5,089 nucleotides of DNA from an uncultured Lachnospiraceae bacterium. GTDB lineage: Bacteria > Bacillota > Clostridia > Lachnospirales > Lachnospiraceae. The notes below the pieces were generated by a model. The model worked only from the letters and a program-made list of their open reading frames with translations, did no database searches and was not told the origin of the DNA. Position 1 is the stretch's first letter. Each line of letters begins with the position of its first letter. A program made the position numbers and the translations under genes. This document shows positions 1-4,891 of the stretch, in pieces. Location of the stretch: the NCBI GenBank assembly GCA_905236615.1, contig CAJORC010000213.1, positions 1-5,089 of the forward strand, read 5' to 3'.

Positions 1-13
1 CTGACAAAATGAC

Positions 14-69
14 GTCGGATGTCCGTTTTTGCAGCGCCGTTGCTCAAATCTTACGATTTGGCATCCGGC
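14..69. repeat. Second multi-stem structured region
   Basis: GTCGGATG (14-21) can pair with CATCCGGC (62-69), enclosing two hairpins: 31-43 (GCAGC/GTTGC, one wobble) and 45-60 (CAAATC/GATTTG around TTAC). The closing stem pairs fully only in plus-strand RNA, with one wobble, and has one mismatch in minus-strand RNA. Further out, ATGACGT (9-15) and ACGTCAT (159-165) are inverted copies. It may be part of the same non-coding element as the inverted repeat at 181-315. Confidence 0.5.
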
Positions 70-180
70 GGCAAAAAAGGCTCCCTTTTATTCGTGTTTT
101 ATTAATCGTAAAGACGCCCTTACTACAGGCATTATCGCTTGCACTGCAGCCACTCCAAACGTCATTCGCAGAAACGTAAG

Positions 181-315
181 TTGCGTATGTTAGCGTTTTC
201 CAAACGAGGGGCGTAAAAAACGCCAGTCCTTATGCCGCGTTCCTTGCGGCATTAGTACTGCTGCGTTTTTTCCCGCAGCGAAAGCGTCCCTCGTTGGAAA
301 TGCTAACATACACAA
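181..315. repeat. Long inverted repeat enclosing three hairpins
   Basis: The arms 181-210 and 288-315 match as inverted repeats over 28-30 bases (TTGYGTATGTTAGC, then TTTCC, then ACGAGGG), with two transitions and two one-base gaps. Between them lie three hairpins: 210-224 (GGCGT/ACGCC), 232-252 (ATGCCGC/GCGGCAT, extended by AGT/ACT at 225-227 and 257-259) and 260-279 (GCTGCG/CGCAGC). The folded RNA would be a cloverleaf-like four-way structure on either strand. It starts 12 bases after the tube stop. It could be a miniature inverted-repeat element, a structured RNA, or an mRNA stabiliser/attenuator between tube and downstream CIS genes. There is no tRNA signature. Confidence 0.8.
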
Positions 316-326
316 CGTAACTCTTA

Positions 327-818
327 TTAAATCGGTGACGGTGTTCCAGCCGGTGCAGGCGTTGTGCCTGTAGTCGTCCAGATACCTTCGTGGCAGATCT
401 CAATAGACTGAATAGCTACTTCTCCACCGAGACCTGAAAGATCCGGAATCGTGTAGCTTGCCGGCCATGCATTTATCAGAGTCCACGAAGGACCTGAAGG
501 CATACCTGCGTCAGTGAAGAGAGAAATCGTAATATCATGTCTTACGAGTCCTGTAGGTCCGCCCTGATTATCAGGTGCTACTGAGTGGATCCAGTCAAGG
601 AACTCAACATCTTCTGCAACACCCCAGCGAAGAGTTACATTACCGAAAGTAGTAAGTCCCGGCAGTTTTCTCGGAGTATTTCTGAGGTCATCGCCTTCAC
701 GATACTCGATCACAGCCGTTGACAGGTTCATTCCGGAAACTTCCGAAAAGCTTGCCCTCTGTATTCCGTCGATCACAACCTGATACCGGAACACTCGATA
801 TGGGTAATTAATAGCCAT
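327..818 (-). CDS. Contractile injection system inner tube protein (T4 gp19-like)
   Basis: This 163-residue protein is a tail-tube subunit. Its hexameric rings would stack into the inner tube that is pushed out when the sheath contracts. The family is recognisable from the N-terminal PYRVFRYQVVIDG strand, the SFSEVSGMNL segment (residues 24-32), the IEYREGDD loop (37-44), KLPGLTTFGNVTLRWG (51-66) and the IQSIEICHEGIW closing strand (136-147). This is the gp19-like family typical of extracellular CIS (Afp1/Pvc1 relatives). Most such proteins stop soon after the HEG motif, but here a Thr/Pro/Ala-rich tail follows (about 148-163). The ATG is supported by GAGGGAA (826-832) seven bases upstream. 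It lies 62 bases after the sheath gene on the same strand, the usual sheath-tube order. A single-copy tube gene of a myophage is the less likely alternative. Confidence 0.93.
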   Translation of the reverse strand: MAINYPYRVFRYQVVIDGIQRASFSEVSGMNLSTAVIEYREGDDLRNTPRKLPGLTTFGNVTLRWGVAEDVEFLDWIHSVAPDNQGGPTGLVRHDITISLFTDAGMPSGPSWTLINAWPASYTIPDLSGLGGEVAIQSIEICHEGIWTTTGTTPAPAGTPSPI

Positions 819-825
819 TTTATTA

Positions 826-832
826 TTCCCTC
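826..832 (-). promoter_or_regulatory. Ribosome binding site of the tube gene
   Basis: On the minus strand GAGGGAA precedes the ATG at 818 by a seven-base A/T spacer. A second purine-rich stretch, AGGAAG, lies just upstream (about 834-839). This strong, well-spaced site fits a protein needed in very high copy, and it fixes the tube start. Confidence 0.7.
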
Positions 833-880
833 ACTTCCTAATGTAATTTTTGTTTAATTTTACCCTTTAACTATGAGTTA

Positions 881-2677
881 TCAGCTTGTTGCTGTCTTCT
901 GCGTAATGCGGAAGATTACAAATTCTGCCGGTTTAACAGGTGCAATTCCGATATTGCAGATAAGTCTTCCGTTATCAATATCATCCTGTGTCATGGTTGT
1001 AGGTCCGCACTCAACGAAGAATGCCTGATCAGGAGATGTACCAGCGAGTGCTCCGTCTCTCCAGCAGGTTGCAAGGAATGACTCAATAGTTCCAACAACT
1101 CTCGTCCAGAGTGCCTCGGAATTCGGCTCAAATACAACCCAGTTGGTATTTGTCTTGATAGACTGCTCTACATAAATGAAGAGACGTCTTACGTTTATGT
1201 ACTTCCAAAGTCCGTTCGAGCTGAGCGTTCTTGCGCCCCATACACGGATTCCCCTGCCTGTGAATGCACGGATAAGGTTTACACCGATAGGATTGAGGAT
1301 ATCCTGCTCAGCATCATTGTAGTTGCAGGAAAGTCCTGTGCATCCGGAAACTGTCTCATTTGCAGGAGCCTTGTGAACACCTCTGTCAGTATCAGCCCTT
1401 GCATAAATTCCTACCATAGCACCTGAAGGCGGGAAGAATGCTGTACGCTTCAGTAGCGGATCGAGCATCTCAAGCCAGGGGTGATAAATAGCTGCATAAG
1501 TGCTGTCATAGGCATCCCTGAATGTAGCGATCTCATCAACCTTCTTCTTGTCGATCGGGATATCAAGAACCGCAAAGCAGCTTGCCCTGTTCTCACAATA
1601 TGCAATGAGTGTTGACTGAACTGTCTGATCAGTAACGCCGGGAATAGCCATTATTGAAACATTATTGTTCTCAATAAATGCCTGAAGTCCTGTTCTCTTG
1701 CCGGGGCCGTTGTCTGCTCCGATGTAAACATCGGGAGTAACCTTGCCAACCGATCCTTCAGAACCACCGGAAAGTGTAACAGAAACGCTGTCTCCATTTC
1801 CTCCGACCAATGCGAAAGGTGTCTGGATTCCGCCTGCAGGAGCCGGTGCAGGAGCTGGCTGCTGACCCTTATCCTTTCCGTCCTTATCCTTGCCTTCCTT
1901 GCTGTCCTTTGCAGGAGCTGCCGCTGCCGGAGCTGCACCCTGTTTAACAGTGAAGCGGACAAGATCAGATTTTTCAGACCTTACTCCAATGTAATTGTTT
2001 GAGAACGGATTGAGGTTTACTTCGGTAAATGTCTCAACCGTATCATCAAGCTTTACGGTAACGGTAATTTCCATAGTACGCATATACTTTTGGCTTACCA
2101 TTGCCTTATCTGTGATATCGATCGTTGGAGGAGCATCAAGTGTAACTGTCTTGTCAATTACACTCTTTACGGTAGCATAAGCTTTCTTACTTCCGTCAAA
2201 AAGCTCTACTATATCGCCCGGATTAAAGCCGTCAGGACTCTTTACTGTAAGTTCTGCCCCGTCTGCACTGTAAACCTGGGTTCTTGCCTTTGATGCCGGA
2301 ACAGCAGTAACAACAACTCGGTCAGCCCACTCACCGGGGTTAGCTGCTGTTATCTGAAGGCTTCCCATCGTTGCGGCTGAAGCTTTTGCATCATCGGGAG
2401 CTACTCTCATGATAAATGCTCTTGAGCCTCCATTAAGGAAGAACTGCTCAACTGCATACGGAAGATATCTCGCATCTCCATATTTGGTGTCACTTAAGTA
2501 GCCACCATAGGTTCTCTTGTAATCAGCAAAGCTGGTCACAAACTGAGGTGCGCCAATTACCGGGCCGCGCTCCGCTAATCCTATGAAGCCGGCGGTACTT
2601 GTGCTTACACCCTGCATCGGTACTGCTCCGGAATCGTATTCTTCGGTGTATACACCCGGATGTAAATACTCTGCCAT
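881..2677 (-). CDS. Contractile injection system tail sheath protein
   Basis: This 598-residue protein is the sheath subunit that polymerises around the inner tube and contracts to drive it into a target. It starts with HPGVYTEE (residues 6-13), the usual sheath N-terminus, followed by a region around FIGLAERGPV and an NGG-(S)RAFIMRV strand (82-92). The conserved C-terminal half carries GRGIRVWGARTLSS (474-487), WKYINVRRLFIYVEQSI (491-507), VFEPN (515-519), W.DGALAGTSPDQAFFVECG (539-558) and QDDIDNGRLICNIGIAPVKP (564-583), all hallmarks of Phage_sheath_1 and its C-terminal domain. A beta-rich insertion (roughly 105-320) contains an unusual Pro/Ala and Lys/Asp/Gly linker (248-283). The length is large for a simple phage sheath but fits sheaths with inserted surface domains. 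The ATG at 2677 follows purine-rich AGAAGAAAAGA, with GAGGGGA (2691-2697) 13 bases upstream. It is 23 bases from the gene before it. Confidence 0.95.
   Translation of the reverse strand: MAEYLHPGVYTEEYDSGAVPMQGVSTSTAGFIGLAERGPVIGAPQFVTSFADYKRTYGGYLSDTKYGDARYLPYAVEQFFLNGGSRAFIMRVAPDDAKASAATMGSLQITAANPGEWADRVVVTAVPASKARTQVYSADGAELTVKSPDGFNPGDIVELFDGSKKAYATVKSVIDKTVTLDAPPTIDITDKAMVSQKYMRTMEITVTVKLDDTVETFTEVNLNPFSNNYIGVRSEKSDLVRFTVKQGAAPAAAAPAKDSKEGKDKDGKDKGQQPAPAPAPAGGIQTPFALVGGNGDSVSVTLSGGSEGSVGKVTPDVYIGADNGPGKRTGLQAFIENNNVSIMAIPGVTDQTVQSTLIAYCENRASCFAVLDIPIDKKKVDEIATFRDAYDSTYAAIYHPWLEMLDPLLKRTAFFPPSGAMVGIYARADTDRGVHKAPANETVSGCTGLSCNYNDAEQDILNPIGVNLIRAFTGRGIRVWGARTLSSNGLWKYINVRRLFIYVEQSIKTNTNWVVFEPNSEALWTRVVGTIESFLATCWRDGALAGTSPDQAFFVECGPTTMTQDDIDNGRLICNIGIAPVKPAEFVIFRITQKTATS
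1829..1936 (-). repeat. Low-complexity linker-coding segment in the sheath gene
   Basis: This stretch encodes sheath residues 248-283, which read Ala/Pro-rich, then Lys/Asp/Glu/Gly-rich, then PAPAPAPAGG. The DNA contains short direct repeats: GCAGGAGC at 1836-1843, 1848-1855 and 1911-1918, and CCTTATCC at 1867-1874 and 1882-1889 (plus-strand reading). These are the kind of units that grow or shrink by replication slippage in steps that keep the frame. Confidence 0.8.
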
Positions 2678-2700
2678 TCTTTTCTTCTGTTCCCCTCATC

Positions 2701-3171
2701 CTAAGAGGAACAATCCTCCTTCCCTTTGGAAAAATTTTTGTTGTCTGAAGATGCTTCTGACGCCTTGCTCCAAAAATGAATGATCACGTTGGCGTTATAT
2801 TCCAGAGCACGCGCCAGACATTCATACGAACTGTAAGCATCAAAAAGATCCGCAGAAGTGCGATATGTCAAATGAGCTTTATAAACACTGAAAGCTCCCA
2901 TGACCGTTTGTAAGTTGGAGGAATTGCAGAAATCCATACCCTTTTCCGGATCAATGCATTCAAAAGGGTATATCCCCCATATAAGTATTTTCTCCTCTAT
3001 GACCTCAAATTCACTGGTCCATATTTTTCCCCTGTCCCTGAATCTGAGACTGTAATGTCCACTATCCCCCTCATAATCGTATGAGTTGTAATTCAAAAGA
3101 TATTTCAATACCCTTTCTGCGTCATTATCCTTCCAGTTCAATGAGCTGGGGCGTTTCAGTTGAAATATCAT
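2701..3171 (-). CDS. Putative YbjN / type III chaperone-like protein in CIS operon
   Basis: This 156-residue protein has no signal peptide or membrane segment. After a short N-terminal helix (WKDNDAERVLKYLL, 13-26) come alternating strands (HYSLRFRD, WTSEFEVIEEKILIWGIYP). Then come SSNLQTVMGAFSVYKAHLTYRT (84-105) and a C-terminal helix (SSYECLARALEYNANVIIHFW, 114-134). The order helix, beta-sheet, an N-x-L ... G-x-F segment, a 'YRT' strand and a final helix resembles the YbjN / type III secretion chaperone-like fold. This is recognition by pattern only. The ATG at 3171 has GGAG about ten bases upstream and sits inside the end of the preceding gene (47-base overlap), so translation is probably coupled. 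The stop is 23 bases before the sheath start. By position it may be a chaperone for sheath, tube or cargo; an unrelated fold remains possible. Confidence 0.72.
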   Translation of the reverse strand: MIFQLKRPSSLNWKDNDAERVLKYLLNYNSYDYEGDSGHYSLRFRDRGKIWTSEFEVIEEKILIWGIYPFECIDPEKGMDFCNSSNLQTVMGAFSVYKAHLTYRTSADLFDAYSSYECLARALEYNANVIIHFWSKASEASSDNKNFSKGKEDCSS

Positions 3172-3457
3172 TCACCCTGTTCTCCTTATTTCCCAATCTT
3201 AGGGAAGCCTGCCGGAGTAGTGGCCCTCCGCCTCCCAGGATCGCCTCCAGTCTTTGGTTTCCTATTCTTCCGGCGATCTCGTTTATCTTTTCAAAAGACA
3301 GATATTTTACTATTGAAGGATTTGCTTCAAGGCTTCCTATAAGTTCCTGTAAGCTTAAGCCCTCCAGTTCACCCCTTGCGGAGTCTGTCGTCTTTTCACT
3401 CCTGACTTTCTCCGACCCGTCTTTTTTTCTTTCTATATCATTATCAAAATCAGGCAT
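3125..3457 (-). CDS. Small helical hypothetical protein in CIS operon
   Basis: This 110-residue protein is not one I recognise. Residues 1-30 are hydrophilic, rich in Lys/Glu/Asp/Ser and probably disordered. Residues 31-75 look helical (LEGLSLQELIGSLEANPSIV and LSFEKINEIAGRIGNQRLEAIL) and are followed by GGGG (75-78) and a hydrophilic tail ending in QLIELEG. The segment INEIAGRIGNQRLEAIL recalls the 'L..xAGNxA...LL' motif near the N-termini of several proteins in extracellular CIS loci; that similarity is short and unproven. The ATG is seven bases after the stop of the 338-aa gene with no clear Shine-Dalgarno site, which suggests translational coupling. Its 3' end overlaps the next gene by 47 bases in another frame. 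Confidence 0.72.
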   Translation of the reverse strand: MPDFDNDIERKKDGSEKVRSEKTTDSARGELEGLSLQELIGSLEANPSIVKYLSFEKINEIAGRIGNQRLEAILGGGGPLLRQASLRLGNKENRVNDISTETPQLIELEG

Positions 3458-3464
3458 AGTTTTT

Positions 3465-4481
3465 TTAACTATCTTCTATCTCGGCATCATCATTATTTCC
3501 ATCATCTCCACCGCCGTCAGCAACAGTTTCTGCTGATTCTGCAAAAGCATTTTTCAAAAAATCCTCCGACAAAAACATCTGCTCTGCTGCAAGTGCGTCA
3601 AACTGAAGCTTTCTTAAATGATCCAGAAAGCGTTTCTTCATCTGTGCTTTCTTCTCTATCACATGCTCAAGTTTTACTATTGCTGAATTCAGATTCTGCT
3701 TTTCTTTTGGCGAATCCGTATTCTTAAGCCTTTCTTTATAGGCTTCGATGAGCCCTTTTTCCTTGTCATCTGTAAGAAATGGATACTGCTTTCTGTAGGT
3801 TTCGGCTCCGGCTCCACCCATTTTGCCGTTAGCCACATCTTCCATACTTTTAAGTGTCCATCTTGCATCTTTAAGAGAATCAGTTACAAGGCCTACGGCA
3901 CTTTCAGCTTCTCCCCGGTTTACGATAAGCTTGGCTCCCGCATTTCCGGGAATCAGTCTGTGTACTGACTCTTTTTGAAAAAGCTTCCGCTCCTTACGGT
4001 TCTTGGCATTTTCCTGTCCAACTGACCTGTTCAGGCATGAAAAAAACATAGACTTGCCGGTTCCTGCAATAACTGCGGAAGATAACTGGCCTCTCTTAAA
4101 AGCTGTCTCGGCGAATCTGCCCATTTTAGGCTCATTCTCATCCTTACGGGTCTCATATTTACTTTCAAAATCTGTTTTGGGATTGCTGCTGAGCTCTGAT
4201 TCTTTTCTGTCTCCCTCTTCTTTTTTACTCTCCTCTTCGTTTTGTCCGGATGATTCCTTGCCCCCTGATTCATCCGTTTTCTTAGACCTCTCCATTCCCG
4301 CCAGATCGAAGCTCTGGCAGAAGGATTCATCTATATGAAAGATCGGGTCACGATTCTGAAACTTTTCAGTCCCCGTCGCCCCTGCGATCTGCCGCCTTAT
4401 ATCCTCAGATTCCCCCTGCAGCTCACTATCGCTTATAAAGTCTTTTTCCTTTTTTAGAAGTGTTTTTATTTCACTCACCAC
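3465..4481 (-). CDS. Large charged helical hypothetical protein, first gene of CIS operon
   Basis: This 338-residue protein is not assigned to a family. Residues 1-62 are mixed and helical. Residues 63-118 are highly charged low complexity (Lys, Glu, Ser, Asp), probably disordered. Residues 119-235 form a more ordered middle region including MGRFAETAFKRGQLSSAVIAGTGKS and HRLIPGNAGAKLIVNRGEAESA. Residues 236-315 are strongly helical and possibly coiled-coil (EKGLIEAYKERLKN, AIVKLEHVIEKKAQMKKRFLDHLRKLQFDALAAEQMFL). The C-terminus is acidic (GGGDDGNNDDAEIEDS). There is no signal peptide and no membrane span. The start is GTG at 4481 (or GTG at 4478); an in-frame stop at 4500-4502 rules out an upstream ATG, and no strong ribosome binding site is visible. 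It is the first gene after a terminator, so it probably opens the CIS operon. A scaffold, effector or assembly partner are possible roles, all inference. Confidence 0.75.
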   Translation of the reverse strand: MVSEIKTLLKKEKDFISDSELQGESEDIRRQIAGATGTEKFQNRDPIFHIDESFCQSFDLAGMERSKKTDESGGKESSGQNEEESKKEEGDRKESELSSNPKTDFESKYETRKDENEPKMGRFAETAFKRGQLSSAVIAGTGKSMFFSCLNRSVGQENAKNRKERKLFQKESVHRLIPGNAGAKLIVNRGEAESAVGLVTDSLKDARWTLKSMEDVANGKMGGAGAETYRKQYPFLTDDKEKGLIEAYKERLKNTDSPKEKQNLNSAIVKLEHVIEKKAQMKKRFLDHLRKLQFDALAAEQMFLSEDFLKNAFAESAETVADGGGDDGNNDDAEIEDS

Positions 4482-4506
4482 ACATTCTTGCAGGCAAAGT
4501 CATCAT
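4471..4506 (-). other. Possible 11-codon leader ORF overlapping the GTG start
   Basis: Two adjacent ATG codons (4506 and 4503) open a reading frame MMTLPARMCGE that ends in TGA at 4471-4473. It runs through the GTG start of the 338-aa gene in another frame. Since that gene has no clear ribosome binding site of its own, translation of a short leader could bring ribosomes to the GTG. The leader also lacks a good Shine-Dalgarno site, so this may be chance. Confidence 0.2.
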
Positions 4507-4553
4507 CCAACGAGAGTTTAGCGAATATTTATAGTTTTAAAGCGCTGCCCCCT

Positions 4554-4559
4554 TTTATA
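4554..4559 (-). promoter_or_regulatory. Candidate -10 box for the CIS operon
   Basis: TATAAA on the minus strand lies 73 bases before the GTG start of the 338-aa gene, inside the only intergenic gap that follows a terminator. A convincing -35 hexamer at 16-18 bases is not visible: the sequence there is A/T-rich, with TTAAAT at a 19-base spacing. A second possible -10, TATAGT, lies further upstream near 4611-4616. The true start site is undetermined. Confidence 0.3.
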
Positions 4560-4560
4560 C

Positions 4561-4577
4561 ACTGTAAATTTTACCGT
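4561..4577. promoter_or_regulatory. Near-perfect 17-bp palindrome, candidate operator
   Basis: The plus-strand sequence ACTGTAAATTTTACCGT has two 8-base half sites, AC-N-GTAAA and TTTAC-N-GT, around a central base. Only the base at the third position from each end breaks the symmetry. It lies 80 bases upstream of the first CIS-operon gene and directly abuts a minus-strand TATAAA box, where a repressor dimer would block RNA polymerase. The regulator is not identified. Confidence 0.45.
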
Positions 4578-4701
4578 AATTTAATAATTCAAAGTGCATT
4601 TTTTTAAATACTATACAAAATTGTTCATAAAGAAATCCAGTTTTTTATTTTTATTGCTTAAAATCATAACATCTTTTCCATCACAGTTATGTCACAACTA
4701 T

Positions 4702-4735
4702 AAAAACCCCCAAGAGTCATAAAACTCCCGGGGGT
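4702..4735 (-). terminator. Rho-independent terminator of the upstream gene(s)
   Basis: Read on the minus strand, ACCCCCGGGAGT (4735-4724) pairs with ACTCTTGGGGGT (4717-4706) across a six-base loop. This gives a 12-bp stem with two G-U wobbles, which pair only in the minus-strand RNA, and a T-run (4706-4702) follows at once. It ends transcription from the right-hand genes and so separates them from the CIS operon. Confidence 0.88.
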
Positions 4736-4751
4736 CCTATTTACTTACGTA

Positions 4752-4847
4752 TTATCTTCCACACTTCTTATCCATTCCGCTCATCATGCCTTCTTTTCTT
4801 TCAAGAAGAAGCTGCTTGCAAATGCAAACACTGCATATACTGCGCAT
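4752..4847 (-). CDS. Possible 31-aa cysteine-containing small protein
   Basis: An ATG at 4847 opens a 31-codon frame starting MRSICSVCICKQLLLE and ending GMDKKCGR, with four Cys (residues 5, 8, 10, 29). AGAGAGGA (4856-4863) sits eight bases upstream, and the terminator stem begins 16 bases after the stop, so the unit has the parts of a small gene. The same DNA in another frame reads as a hydrophobic stretch ending FFLKEKKA, which could equally mean the area is the decayed tail of a membrane-protein gene. The ribosome binding site is partly within a 5-bp hairpin (4854-4868). Whether it is translated is unknown. Confidence 0.3.
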   Translation of the reverse strand: MRSICSVCICKQLLLERKEGMMSGMDKKCGR

Positions 4848-4853
4848 ATTCAA

Positions 4854-4868
4854 CGTCCTCTCTGGACG
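4854..4868. promoter_or_regulatory. Short hairpin over a Shine-Dalgarno-like site
   Basis: CGTCC and GGACG form a perfect 5-bp stem around a five-base loop. On the minus strand it holds AGAGAGGA, the ribosome-binding-like sequence of the possible 31-codon ORF, half in the loop and half in the stem. It is too short to assign a function alone. Confidence 0.3.
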
Positions 4869-4891
4869 CACTGCCTGTCACGCGGGCTGCT

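Larger units (their letters stand above)
1..326. other. Non-coding, highly structured region downstream of the tube gene
   Basis: No convincing gene is seen in these 326 bases. Besides the two structured blocks there is a weak A/T-ended hairpin, AAAAGG-CTC-CCTTTT (75-89), and a 25-codon minus-strand frame (165-88) starting MTFGVAAVQAIM without a ribosome binding site. The left edge of the window cuts the region, so its full length and the next CIS gene are unknown. Confidence 0.6.
4482..4701. other. A/T-rich intergenic leader upstream of the CIS operon
   Basis: This 220-base gap lies between the terminator and the first CIS-operon gene. Apart from the palindrome, -10-like boxes and the possible leader ORF it contains CATAAC/GTTATG (inverted six-base copies near 4666-4692) and long A/T runs. 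No protein-coding frame of note is seen. Confidence 0.6.

Noticed and set aside
75..89. Rho-independent terminator AAAAGG-CTC-CCTTTT
   Set aside because: The stem is only six pairs with two G-C pairs and a three-base loop, too weak to call.
88..165. 25-codon minus-strand ORF starting MTFGVAAVQAIM
   Set aside because: It has no ribosome binding site and a length expected by chance; kept only as a note in the non-coding region entry.
290..298. CTCGTTGGA shared with the CIS leader (minus strand, 4507-4515)
   Set aside because: A nine-base match between two sites in 5 kb can be chance, and no longer similarity surrounds it.
181..315. tRNA or tmRNA gene suggested by the cloverleaf-like fold
   Set aside because: The outer stem is about 28 bp, not 7 bp; there is no T-arm consensus, anticodon arm or CCA end.
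1651..1962. Minus-strand 103-codon frame inside the sheath gene
   Set aside because: Its Arg/Gln/Leu-rich composition is a frame-shifted reading of the sheath linker and neighbouring codons.
3081..3536. Plus-strand frame of 151 codons
   Set aside because: It is antisense to three packed minus-strand genes, has Ser/Phe/Leu-rich composition typical of a reverse-frame shadow, and lacks a ribosome binding site.
4052..4078. GTGKS in the 338-aa protein as a Walker A nucleotide-binding site
   Set aside because: The full pattern [AG]-x4-GK[ST] is not met (Val sits at the first position), and no Walker B or other ATPase motif is seen.
4003..4338. Frames on both strands within the 338-aa gene
   Set aside because: They are low-complexity Ser/Leu-rich or Arg/Lys-rich shadows of the charged region, with no start signals.
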